From Megaleporinus macrocephalus (Eukaryota; Chordata; Actinopteri; Characiformes; Anostomidae): a stretch of DNA of 64,000 nucleotides. The notes beneath the pieces were generated by a model, which was given only the letters and a program-made list of their open reading frames with translations, had not been told where the DNA came from and searched no databases. Numbering within the stretch: position 1 is the first letter of the stretch; every line of letters begins with the position of its first letter. Positions 34,316 to 45,745 of the stretch are shown here, piece after piece. Where the stretch lies: assembly GCA_021613375.1 (NCBI GenBank), contig CM038705.1, forward strand, positions 5,787,364 through 5,851,363, read 5' to 3'. Both the position numbers and the translations under genes were made by a program.

Positions 34316-35040
34316 TGCTTCCTTTGTACACCTGTTTGTCTATTCCTTTCTTCCTTGATTCATCCGTCCGTTTGTTGGTCCGTTGGTCAAACAAGGCTAC
34401 GTTAGACTTTTCAGCACAACTCAGATATCTCAGTCAACTCACAGCACAGATACTTCTAGAATGTGAGGCTGGAGTCCTGCAGTTGATGCTCTCGGTGAGA
34501 TAAACAAGCCAGATTACAACTTCTTTCCATTACAAAGAGAAAGACGACGGCAGCCTCCCCGTCGGTTCTCCTGGCTGAGGGACCTGTAGCTGATGTGGGT
34601 GTAAATTCAGCTGTTTAGAGCATCAGAGCTGGACGGGACGTTACAGGACCAGCTCTCCTCTGATGGATTTACCGCAGACCTCCTTCATCCTGCCTGTATC
34701 TGCGGCCCATGTTTGCTTTGGACGACACTCATGTTTGGATCCCTACTAAGAATAGCTCCACCCAGAGCCGGCCGGAGTGATGTTAGAGTCTATAAAGAGA
34801 GAGCGCTGCAGAACTTCCTCTGACTTCTTCACACAGAGTATTTCTCAAGCGTGTTTCTTCAGGAGCTGTGGTGTCGCAACGAGGCTGCTAATAGCAGGGC
34901 TGTCGCAATTATTACATAATCGCCTAATCGCAATTACGTGAGAAGATCATAGTCATTATCCGAAGACTACAACTTGTAGCAGAGGGTTAAGTGGCTGTGC
35001 TGAGTATATAAACTGGAAGAAAAGAAAGGGGTTACGTTTA
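34316..35040. other. Unique segment with a possible transposon end
   Basis: 34893-34960 (CAGGGCTGTCGCAATTATTA, ATCGCCTAATCGCAATTACG) resembles the end of a hAT-like element, but no opposite end is found. The rest is unrecognised. Confidence 0.4.
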
Positions 35041-38000
35041 TCGTTGAGTAATGTTAGTAGCACTCAGTAGCAGTAATGCTAACAAATCAGGCCTCAGTAA
35101 CAGTAATGCCATCCAATCAGCTCTCAGTAGCAGTAATGCCAACCAATTACCACTCAGTAGCAGTAATGACATCCAATCAGCTCTCAGTAGCAGTAATGCC
35201 AACCAATTACCACTCAGTAGCAGTAATGACATCCAATCAGCTCTCAGTAGCAGTAATGCCAACCAATTACCACTCAGTAGCGGTAATGTTAACCAATCAG
35301 GCCTCAGTAACAGTAATACCATCCAATCAGCTCTCAGTAGCAGCCACGCCAACCAATTACCACTCAGTAGCAGTAATGTTAACCAATCAGGCCTCAGTAA
35401 CAGTAATGCCATCCAATCAGCTCTCAGTAGCAGTAATGCCAACCAATTACCACTCAGTAGCAGTAATGTTAACCAATCAGGCCTCAGTAACAGTAATACC
35501 ATCCAATCAGCTCTCAGTAGCAGCCACGCCAACCAATTACCACTCAGTAGCTGTAATGTTAACCAATCAGGCCTCAGTAACAGTTATACCATCCAATCAG
35601 CTCTCAGTAACAGCCACGCCAACCAATTACCACTCAGTAGCAGTAATGTTAACCAATCAGGCCTCAGTAACAGTAATGCCATCCAATCAGCTCTCAGTAG
35701 CAGCCACGCCAACCAGTTACCACTCAGTAGCAGTAATGTTAACCAATCAGACCTCAGTAACAGTAATGCCATCCAATCAGCTCTCAGTAGCAGCCACGCC
35801 AACCAATTACCACTCAGTAGCTGTAATGTTAACCAATCAGGCCTCAGTAACAGTAATGCCATCCAATCAGCTCTCAGTAGCAGTAATGCCAACCAATTAC
35901 CACTCAGTAGCAGTAATGACATCCAATCAGCTCTCAGTAGCAGTAATGCCAACCAATTACCACTCAGTAGCAGTAATGACATCCAATGAGCTCTCAGTAG
36001 CAGTAATGCAAACCAATTACCACTCAGTAGCGGTAATGTTAACCAATCAGGCCTCAGTAACAGTAATACCATCCAATCAGCTCTCAGTAGCAGCCACGCC
36101 AACCAATTACCACTCAGTAGCTGTAATGTTAACCAATCAGGCCTCAGTAACAGTAATGCCATCCAATCAGCTCTCAGTAGCAGCCACGCCAACCAATTAC
36201 CACTCAGTAGCAGTAATGTTAACCAATCAGACCTCAGTAACAGTAATGCCATCCAATCAGCTCTCAGTAGCAGTAATGCCAACCAATTACCACTCAGTAG
36301 CAGTAATGACATCCAATCAGCTCTCAGTAGCAGCAACGCCAACCAATTACCACTCAGTAGCAGTAATGTTAACCAATCAGTCCTCAGTAACAGTAATGGC
36401 ATCCAATCAGCTCTCAGTAGCAGTAATGCCAACCAATTACCACTCAGTAGCAGTAATGTTAACCAATCAGGCCTCAGTAACAGTAATACCATCCAATCAG
36501 CTCTCAGTAGCAGTAATGCCAACCAATTACCACTCAGTAGCGGTAATGTTAACCAATCAGGCCTCAGTAACAGTTATACCATCCAATCAGCTCTCAGTAA
36601 CAGCCACGCCAACCAATTACCACTCAGTAGCAGTAATGTTAACCAATCAGGCCTCAGTAACAGTAATGCCATCCAATCAGCTCTCAGTAGCAGTAACGCC
36701 AACCAATTACCACTCAGTAGCAGTAATGTTAACCAATCAGGCCTCAGTAACAGTAATGCCATCCAATCAGCTCTCAGTAGCAGTAATGCCAACCAATTAC
36801 CACTCAGTAGCAGTAATGACATCCAATCAGCTCTCAGTAGCAGCAACGCCAACCAATTACCACTCAGTAGCAGTAATGTTAACCAATCAGTCCTCAGTAA
36901 CAGTAATGCCATCCAATCAGCTCTCAGTAGCAGTAACGCCAACCAATTACCACTCAGTAGCAGTAATGTTAACCAATCAGGCCTCAGTAACAGTAATACC
37001 ATCCAATCAGCTCTCAGTAGCAGCAACGCCAACCAATTACCACTCAGTAGCAGCAACGCCAACCAATTACCACTCAGTAGCAGTAATGCCAACCAATTAC
37101 CACTCAGTAGCAGTAATGCCAACCAATTACCACTCAGTAGCAGTAAGGTTAACCAATCAGCACACAGTAGCGGTAATGCCAACCAATCAGCACACAGTAG
37201 CAGTAATGCTAACCAACCAGGACTCAGTAGCAGTAAAGCCAACCAATCACCACTCAGTTGCAGTAAGGTTAACCAATCGGCAGGTAGTAGCAGTAATGCT
37301 AACAAATCCGCACTCAGTAGCAATAATGCTAACCAACCAGGACTCATTAGCTGCAATGCCAACCAATCACCACTCAGTTGCAGTAAGGGTAACCAATCAG
37401 CAGATATTAGCAGTAGTGCCAACCAATCAGCACACAGTAGCAGAAATGCTAATCAATCACCACTCAGTAACAATAATGCCAACCAATCAGCACTTAGCAG
37501 CAATAAATTTATCAGGATTTTGTAGCAATAATGATAATCAATCAGGACTCAGTAGCTGTGATGCCAACCAATCAGCATTCAACAGCAGTAATTCTAACCA
37601 ATCAGCACTCAATAGTTATAATGCCAACCAGTCAGTACTCACTAGTATTAATGCTGTCTAATCAGCACTCAGTAACAGTAGTGCCAAAAAACAGTAATGC
37701 CAACCAATCAGCAATCAGTAGCAGTAATGCCAACCAATCAGCAATCAGTAGAAGTACTGCCAACCAATCAGCACTTAGTAGCAGTAAAGCTGACCAGTCA
37801 GCACTCAGCAGTAGTAATGCTAACCAATTACCAAAAAGTAGCAGTAATGCTAACCAATCAGCACTAAATAGAAATAATGCCAACCAATCAGCACACAGTA
37901 GCAATAATGCCAATCACTCAGTACTCAGTAGCAGTAATGCTGACCAGTCAGCATTCAGTAGCAGTAATGATCACCAATCAGCACATAATAGCAATAATGC

Positions 38001-38290
38001 CAGCCAATCAGGTCTCAGTAGCAGTGAATCCAACCAATCAGCACTTAGCAGCAGTAATGCTAATCTATCAGCACTCAGCAGCAGTAATTCTAACCAGTCA
38101 GCACTCAATAGCAATAATGCCAACCAATCAGTACTCAGTAGTATTAATGCTGTCTAATTAGCACTCTAACTAGTTAGCACCATCAAAAACAGTAATGCCA
38201 ACCAGTAAGCACTCAATAGCAGTAAGGCTGACCAGTAATGCCAACCAATTACCAAGAAGTAGCAGTAATCCTAACCAATCAGCACTCAGA
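35041..38290 (+). repeat. 30-bp CCAAT-containing minisatellite, about 108 units
   Basis: Typical units are CAGTAATGCCAACCAATTAC plus CACTCAGTAG, alternating with GCCATCCAATCAGCTCTCAGTA types. The array stays almost in exact 30-base register from 35041 to 37140 and decays after that. The unit length creates frames of up to 861 codons on both strands. These are artefacts: they lie inside an intron and consist only of the repeat. Confidence 0.97.
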
Positions 38291-39045
38291 TCGCCTATAG
38301 CGCCCTCATGTGTACATTTTCATGTGTACATGAACCTTCAGTTCAGTTGATAAACTGCTGAGACAGTAGCTGCTTATTGGAAATGAACTGGTTCTACCTG
38401 AGAGCAGGTAAGACGGCTGTTACCGGGTCAGTCGTGTAGCTCCCTAAAGTGAACAGTGATCAGATTGAAGAAGCCAGACTTTCCACAGGCAGCTCGAGGT
38501 TTTCACCAGACTCAGCGTCTCCTGTGACCACAAAAGGCAGCGAGAGATTTTCCTCCTTCACTGAACTTTCTAAATCTGGCTCCGGCGTCCCTGACCGCTC
38601 TGAAGGTTCCCATGTCTCTGCTGAATGAGGGAGAACCGCTTGGACCCGGGCCAAGAACTTCTCTCTCCCAGACGAGTGCAAACACTCCATTCAACTCCAT
38701 CTGGCCTCATCGACCATACCCCCCTCCCCAAAACTCTCCGTCTTAATAAAACGCAGCTATATTTAGCAGCAGGAGCACCTGGAGATGATTGTGAGGACTG
38801 CTGGGTTCAGGCTCTACTGGAGGAAGATGTATGAGGGAGGTATTAATCACTGTAAGCACAGAGAGGGCCGCGCTGAGTTACGGCCCGTTATAAACTCTGC
38901 ACGACTCGGCCGAGCTCTGCAGCTGCTGAAAGCGCAATCAGCGTCCTTTAAACATCTTGTGAACTTTAGCACAGCTACTGGTTCTTCTCCACTCAGATGT
39001 TCTGAAAGCTGAAAGGAACATAGTGTTTAACACAGACTGAAACAG
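38291..39045. other. Unique island in intron 3
   Basis: The sequence is complex and balanced in composition. The 60-76 codon frames show no domain. It could be conserved noncoding sequence. Confidence 0.4.
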
Positions 39046-41320
39046 ACCGTAATGCGTAGCTAGTTCTAATGAAATTAAATCAGGAATCAAGTTCTAATAA
39101 AATTTCCTATAAAATTAAAATCCAGAATGAATTTCTAAAAATGTTGAAAACCAGAAAGAAGTTTCTATACAATGAACATCCAGAATGAAGTTGTAAAAAG
39201 TGTATATTGAGAATAAAGTTTTAACATGATAAATATCCAGAACGATGTTCTAATAAAATTCATATCCAGAATTAAGTTCTGATCAGGAGTCTGTTTTAAT
39301 AAAATAAAAACCAAAATTTAAATTAATAAATGTAACATTCCGAATGAAGTTCTAAAGAAATCAAAATCAAAAAGTAAGTTCCAATCAATTTTCCAGAATA
39401 AAATTAAATCCCAGAAAGAAGTTTCAATACAATGAACATCCAGAATGAAGTTGTAATAAAATTCATATCCAGAATGAAGTTGTAAAAAGTGTATATTGAG
39501 AATAAAGTTTTAACATGATAAATATCCAGAACGATGTTCTAATAAAATTCATATCCAGAATTAAGTTCTGATCAGGAGTCTGTTTTAATAAAATAAAAAC
39601 CAAAATTAAACTAATAAATGTAACATTCCGAATGAAGTTCTACAGAAATCAAAATCAAAAAGTAAGTTCCAATCAATTTTCCAGAATAAAATTAAAGCCC
39701 AGAAAGAAGTTTCAATACAATGAACATCCAGAATGAAGTTGTAATAAAATTAATATCCAGAATAAAGTTGTAAAAAAATCATATAGAGAATAAAGTTTTA
39801 ACATAATAAATATCCAGAATGATGTTCTAATAAAATTCATATCCAGAATTAAGTTCTGATCAGGAGTCTGTTTTTTTAATTAACATTCAGAATGAAGTTC
39901 TAATGAAATCAAAATAAAAAATTAAGTTCTAATCAATTTTCCACAATAAAAATTAAAGGCCAGAATAAAGTTTCAGTACAATGAACATCCAGAATGAAGT
40001 TGTAATAAAGGTAAAATACAGAATTAAGTTGTAATAAAGTTAATATCTTGAATTAAGTTCTAATAAAATGAATACTCCAAATTAAGTTTAAATAAAATTA
40101 ATATCTAGAATTAAGTTCTAATCAAATTTCCTATAAAATTAAAATCCAGAATGAGATTCTAAAAATATTGAAATCCAGAAAGAAGTTTAAATACAATGAA
40201 CATCCAGAATTAAGTTGTAAAATATTTATATTGAGAATAAAGTTTTAACATAATAAACATCCAAAATTATGTTCTAATAAAATTCATATCCAAAATTAAG
40301 TTCTGATCAGGTGTCTGTTTTAATAAAATAAAAACCAAAATCAAACTAATAAATTTAACATCTAGAATGAAGTTAAATCCAGAACTAAATTCTCATAAAT
40401 TTAACATTCAAAATAATGAAATTAATGAAATTAAAACCAAGAATTAAGTTCCAATAAAATTTCTTATAAAATTAAAGTCCAGAACAAAATTTAAACCTAG
40501 AAAGACGTTTCAGTACAATGAACATTCAGAATTAAATTCTAATCAATTTAACGTCCAGATTGAAGCTCTGATCCAATTTACATCCAAATGTTTTTTATAA
40601 AGTTAAAATTCAGAATTAACTTCTAAGTTTCTAACTAAGTTAACATCCAGAATAAAGTTCTATTGAAATTAAAGTCAGGAATCAAGTTCTGATAACATTT
40701 CCTATCAATTTAAATCCAAAATGAAGTTTTTAAATATTGAAATCCAGAAGTAAGTTTCAATTAAGGAACACCCAGCATGAAGTTGTATTATAATTTATAA
40801 TCCCAAAATATGTTCTAATAAAATGAATATCCTGTTCTGATCAAATTTACCTCCAGTAGTCTGTAAACTAATAATTTTAACATTCAGAATGAAGTTCTAA
40901 TAAAATTTATATCCAGAATAAAATTTAAATAAAATGAACATCCAAAAAGAAGGTCTAATAAAATTAAATCCTGAATTAAATTCTAATTAATTTAACGTCC
41001 AGAATAAGTTTCTAACTAAAATTATATCCAGGATAACATTCTAGTAAAATTAATATCCTGGATTGTTTTAATAAAATTTAAATCCAAAATTCAATTCTAA
41101 TAAATTCAACATTCAGAATGACATTAATGTCCAGAATAAAGTTCCGGGGAAATTCATGTCCAGAATTCAGTTGTAATGAAATTACTATTCAGAGTAAAGT
41201 TGCAATAAAAGTAAAATACAGAATTAGGTTTTACTTAAAATTTAAATTTAGAATGAAGCTGTAATGAAATTAAAGTTCTAAAATTCTTAAATTAAAGTTC
41301 TAATGAAATTAATATGCAGT
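39046..41320 (+). repeat. AT-rich degenerate minisatellite, about 32-bp unit
   Basis: Units contain CCAGAATGAAGTTCTAATAA followed by AATTAA(A)AT. A tract from about 39195 to 39410 (GTGTATATTGAGAATAAAGT onward) recurs from about 39485, a 290-base higher-order duplication. Divergence is high, so it is old. Confidence 0.9.
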
Positions 41321-41723
41321 GATATTTTTTTACCATTTAACAGCTTCTTGCTGAAACCAAAATATTCAAAATTTTTAAAGGAAATCTCTAAAATTTTAGA
41401 ATCTAAATAGCATTATTTATTTATAACATACATTTATTACAGTGTACAGAACTCTTGATCGTAATGTGTGGGAAAAGCTGTTGGATCTGGGTTTTAAATT
41501 ATATTTCATGTCGACTTGTTTGGTATTTATTGATTTTATATTTTTTCAGTAAAACTGCTGAAATCTGTTTATCAGTAAATCCCTGATATGATCAGTTATC
41601 AGAGTTCTGAGCTCTTTAATATGACTGACGGTCCGTGTGGGTGGGCCTGAGAGGTGGGTGGCTGAGAGCAGATGCAGGTTAGAGGTGTTCACTGTGTTTG
41701 ATGTTCCTTTGTTTGTTTCTCAG
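41321..41723 (+). other. sntb1: 3' end of intron 3
   Basis: AT-rich sequence ends in GTTTGTTTCTCAG at the exon 4 acceptor. No other feature is seen. Confidence 0.6.
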
Positions 41724-41931
41724 GCAGGTGGAGCTCCACTCTCCGGATACGAAGCACACGGTGGTGTTGCGCTGTCCGGATTCGGTCTCGGCTCAGGCCT
41801 GGTTTGGCTCGATGCAGTCGGTCACCTCCGGCTTGTTGGAGAAAGTCGTCTCAGAACTCCGGGAACACGTGGTCCGGAACGGCATCGGCGGGAGTCGAGA
41901 GATACGCCACCTAGGCTGGCTGGCGGAGAAG
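41724..41931 (+). CDS. sntb1: Beta-1-syntrophin exon 4: C-terminal half of PH1
   Basis: After the split Arg the exon encodes QVELHSPDTKHTVVLRCPDS, then AQAWFGSMQSV, and ends GSREIRHLGWLAEK. These are the last strands and C-terminal helix of PH1 and the start of the inter-PH linker. The invariant Trp of the PH helix (AQAWF) is present. The SREIRHLGWLAEK string is near-identical to vertebrate SNTB1. The donor is AAG|GTCAGA, phase 0. A 29-bp array begins about 55 bases after the donor. Confidence 0.95.
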
Positions 41932-41984
41932 GTCAGAACCTACAAAAACATATTGACCACCAATGGTTCCAGCCTGGCTGGATT

Positions 41985-43655
41985 AGTGGGACTAAACTGC
42001 TGTAGGTTGAATGGGTGGAGCTAGACTGCTGTAGGCTGAGTGGGTGGGGCTGAACTGCTGTAGGCTGAATGGGTGGGACTAAACTGCAGTAGGCTGAATG
42101 GGTGGGGCTGAACTGCTGTAGGCTGAATGGGTGGGGCTAAACTGCTATAGACTGACTGGGTGGAGCTAAACTGCTGTAGACTGAATGGGTGGAGCTAAAC
42201 TGCTGTAGGCTGAATGAGTGGAGCTAAACTGCTGTAGACTGAACGGGTGGAGCTAAACTGCTGTAGACTGAACGGGTGGAGCTAAACTGCTGTAGACTGA
42301 ACGGGTGGAGCTAAATTGCTGTAGGCTGAATGGGTGGAGCTAGACTGCTATAGACAGAATGGGCGGGGCTAATATGTTGTAGGGATAAATGAGCAAGGCT
42401 AAACTGCTGTAGGCTGAATGTGTGGAGCTAAACTGCTGTAGGTTGAATGGGTGGAGCTAAACTGCTGTAGGCTGCATTAGTGGAGCTAAACTGCTATAGA
42501 CTGAATAGGTGGAGCTAAACTGCTGTAGGCTAAATGGGTGGAGCTAGACTGCTGTAGGCTGAATGGGTGGGGCTGAACTGCTGTAGGCTAAATGGGTGGG
42601 ACTAAACTGCTGTAGACTGAATGGGTGGAACTAAACTGATGTAGACTGAATGGGTGGAGCTAAACTGCTGTAGGGTGAATTGGCAGAGCTAAACTGATGT
42701 AGACTGAATGGGTGGAGCTAAACTGCTGTAGGGTGAATTGGCAGAGCTAAACTGATGTAGACTGAATGGGTAGAGCTAAACTGCTGTAGGGTGAATTGGC
42801 AGAGCTAAACTGCTGTAGACAGAATAGGCGGGGCTAATCTGTTGTAGGGCTAAATGAGCAAGTCTAAACTGCTGTAGGTTGAATGGGTGGGGCTAAACTG
42901 CTGTAGGCTGAATGGGTGGGGCTAAACTGCTGTAGGCTGAATGGGTGGAGCTAAACTGCTGTAGGCTGAATGGGCGGAGCTAAACTGCTGTAGGCTGAAT
43001 GGGCGGAGTTAAACTGCTGTAGGCTGAATGGGCGGAGTTAAACTGCTGTAGGCTGAATAGGTTGAGTTAAACTGCTGTAGGCTGAATGGGCGGAGTTAAA
43101 CTGCTGTAGGCTGAATGGGCGGAGTTAAACTGCTGTAGGCTGAATAGGTCGAGTTAAACTGCTGTAGGCTGAATGGGCGGAGTTAAACTGCTGTAGGCTG
43201 AATGGGCGGAGTTAAACTGCTGTAGGCTGAATAGGTGGAGTTAAACTGCTGTAGGCTGAATGGGCGGAGTTAAACTGCTGTAGGCTGAATGGGCGGAGTT
43301 AAACTGCTGTAGGCTGAATAGGTGGAGTTAAACTGCTGTAGGCTGAATGGGCGGAGTTAAACTGCTGTAGGCTAAATGGGTGGGACTAAACTGCTGTAGA
43401 CTGAATGGCTGGGACTAAACTGATGTAGACTGAATGGGTGGAGCTAAACTGCTGTAGGGTGAATTGGCAGAGCTAAACTGCTGTAGACAGAATAGGCGGG
43501 GCTAATCTGTTGTAGGGCTAAATGAGCAAGTCTAAACTGCTGTAGGTTGAATGGGTGGGGCTAAACTGCTGTAGGCTGAATGAGTGGAGCTAAACTGCTG
43601 TAGGCTGAATGGGCGGAGTTAAACTGCTGTAGGCTGAATGGGCGGGGTTACTAAC
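41985..43655 (+). repeat. 29-bp minisatellite, intron 4 array
   Basis: The unit is AACTGCTGTAGGCTGAATGG plus GTGGAGCTA, in about 57 copies. A block of GGCGGAGTTA variants is homogenised at about 42970-43375. The same family occurs inverted at 56165-57780 and direct at 62920-63970. Confidence 0.96.
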
Positions 43656-44525
43656 GGTTACTAACATTGTCAGCAAGTTGTTCGAGACTTAATAAAATGT
43701 TTTCTTTTGATTGTGCTAATGGTGGTCAGTAACTGTAGTGGGCAGTGAACTTGAGCGTGAACGTTACAGGTGGAGAACTTCAGATGAAGGTTGCCCAGGA
43801 GCTGCAGGTGTAGCGGTGGTCAGCGGCGGCTAGCTGTGGTAGCGGTTGATGGCAGCGTGACTGCGTGTTTGCCTCCGTATCAGGCCGCTTTGTCTCGGCG
43901 CTCCCTCATTAGCCGCGACCTGGCAGAGGCAGTAATGGAGAGCTGGGCCGTCACAGTGCTGTGGGCAGACTGACTAACGGCCTCTTCTTTTTTCTCTCTG
44001 TTCTTTAATGAGCGCTCTCTCTCTCTCTCCGGCTCCTGTTACCGACCTGCCGGCCCTCCGTGAATAATTAGAAAAGAAGGAGAGCCTCCAGTGAGCGGAG
44101 AGCCTGGAGACCGAGTCCAAGTTTCCTTATGCAGCTGCCACAGCTCGCTACCAGGAGCACTTCTGTACACTTCAGATCAAACACAACCTGATTTGTAGTG
44201 AGAGCAGAGAAAAACAGGACCACGCTAAAGCACTCCTCACTGGATACACTTCTCAAAGCTGTTTTATTAAAAACCCTAAAGCTAAAAGAACCAAACAACT
44301 TGAGACTTGAGTACCTGAGACACTTTTATTATTATTATTACATACAGCAGTGGCCCTCTCAGCTTCTCTGTTGTGTAGCTGCTCCGTGTAGCTGCACTGC
44401 TTGACGACTAGTGACCCTGTTTAGCATCTCTTTGTATGCTTTCCCTATAAACTCTGTTCAGCCGCTCTGTGTAGAGGTCCTGGGTTGCTGCTCTATGTGG
44501 CACCTTTGTGCGGATGCTCTTTTTG
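43656..44525. other. Unique island, candidate conserved noncoding sequence
   Basis: 43780-44090 is GC-rich and complex, with CTCATTAGCCGCGACCTGGC, a short TC run and CGTGAATAATTAGAA. No frame matches a known protein. An ATT run lies at 44326-44341. Confidence 0.4.
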
Positions 44526-45745
44526 GCGGCCCTGTTTGTGTTTGCTCTGTGTAGCTGCTGTGTGTAGCTGCTGTGTGTAGCTGCTGTGTGTAGCTGCTGT
44601 GTGTAGCGACTCTGTGTAGCTGCTCTGTGTAGCTGCTCTGTGTAGCTGCTGTGTGTAGCGACTCTGTGTAGCTGCTGTGTGTAGCGACTCTGTGTAGCTG
44701 CTGTGTGTTGCGACTCTGTGTAGCTGCTGTGTGTTGCGACTCTGTGTAGCGACTCTGTGTAGCTGCTGTGTGTAGCGACTCTGTGTAGCTGCTCTGTGTA
44801 GCTGCTGTTTGTAGCTGCTGTGTGTAGCGACTCTGTGTAGCTGCTCTGTGTAGCTGCTCTGTGTAGCTGCTGTGTGTAGCTGCTCTGTGTAGCTGCTGTG
44901 TGTAGCTGCTCTGTGTAGCTGCTCTGTGTAGCTGCTGTTTGTAGCTGCTCTGTGTAGCTGCTGTGTGTAGCTGCTCTGTGTAGCTGCTGTGTGTAGCTGC
45001 TCTGTGTAGCTGCTGTGTGTAGCTGCTCTGTGTAGCTGCTGTGTGTAGCTGCTGTGTGTAGCGACTCTGTGTAGCTGCTGTGTGTAGCTGCTGTTTGTAG
45101 CTGCTCTGTGTAGCTGCTGTGTGTAGCGACTCTGTGTAGCTGCTGTGTGTAGCTGCTCTGTGTAGCTGCTGTTTGTAGCTGCTGTTTGTAGCTGCTCTGT
45201 GTAGCTGCTGTGTGTAGCTGCTGTGTGTAGCTGCTCTGTGTAGCTGCTGTGTGTAGCTGCTGTGTGTAGCTGCTCTGTGTAGCTGCTGTGTGTAGCGACT
45301 CTGTGTAGCTGCTGTGTGTAGCAGCTGTTTGTAGCTGCTCTGTGTAGCTGCTGTGTGTAGCGACTCTGTGTAGCTGCTCTGTGTAGCTGCTGTGTAGCGA
45401 CTCTGTGTAGCTGCTGTGTGTAGCTGCTGTTTGTAGCTGCTGTGTGTAGCTGCTGTGTGTAGCGACTCTGTGTAGCTGCTGTGTGTAGCTGCTGTTTGTA
45501 GCTGCTCTGTGTAGCTGCTGTTTGTAGCTGCTGTGTGTAGTGACTCTGTGTAGCTGCTGTGTGTAGCGACTCTGTGTAGCTGCTGTGTGTAGCTGCTGTT
45601 TGTAGCTGCTGTGTGTAGCTGCTGTGTGTAGCGACTCTGTGTAGCTGCTCTGTGTAGCTGCTGTGTGTAGCTGCTCTGTGTAGCTGCTCTGTGTAGCTGC
45701 TGTGTGTAGCGACTCTGTGTAGCGGCCGTGGGTAACAGCTTTGCA
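44526..45745 (-). repeat. 13-bp minisatellite, GTAGCTGCTGTGT type
   Basis: The units are GTAGCTGCTGTGT, GTAGCTGCTCTGT and GTAGCGACTCTGT, in over 90 copies. The minus-strand frame (39 bases = 13 codons, HSSYTEQLHRAAT) stays open for 417 codons as an artefact. Confidence 0.96.

Larger units (their letters stand above)
24170..41723 (+). other. sntb1: Intron 3 (17.6 kb, repeat-filled)
   Basis: It has a GTACAA donor and a TTTCTCAG acceptor. It splits an Arg codon (AG|G) in ENR. Its arrays are listed separately; no further exon is recognised within it. Confidence 0.85.

Noticed and set aside
35076..37661. 861-codon open frame (and several 280-312 codon frames on the other strand)
   Set aside because: It is a 30-bp minisatellite; 30 is divisible by three, so any unit without a stop stays open. 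It lies inside an intron and contains only the repeated unit.
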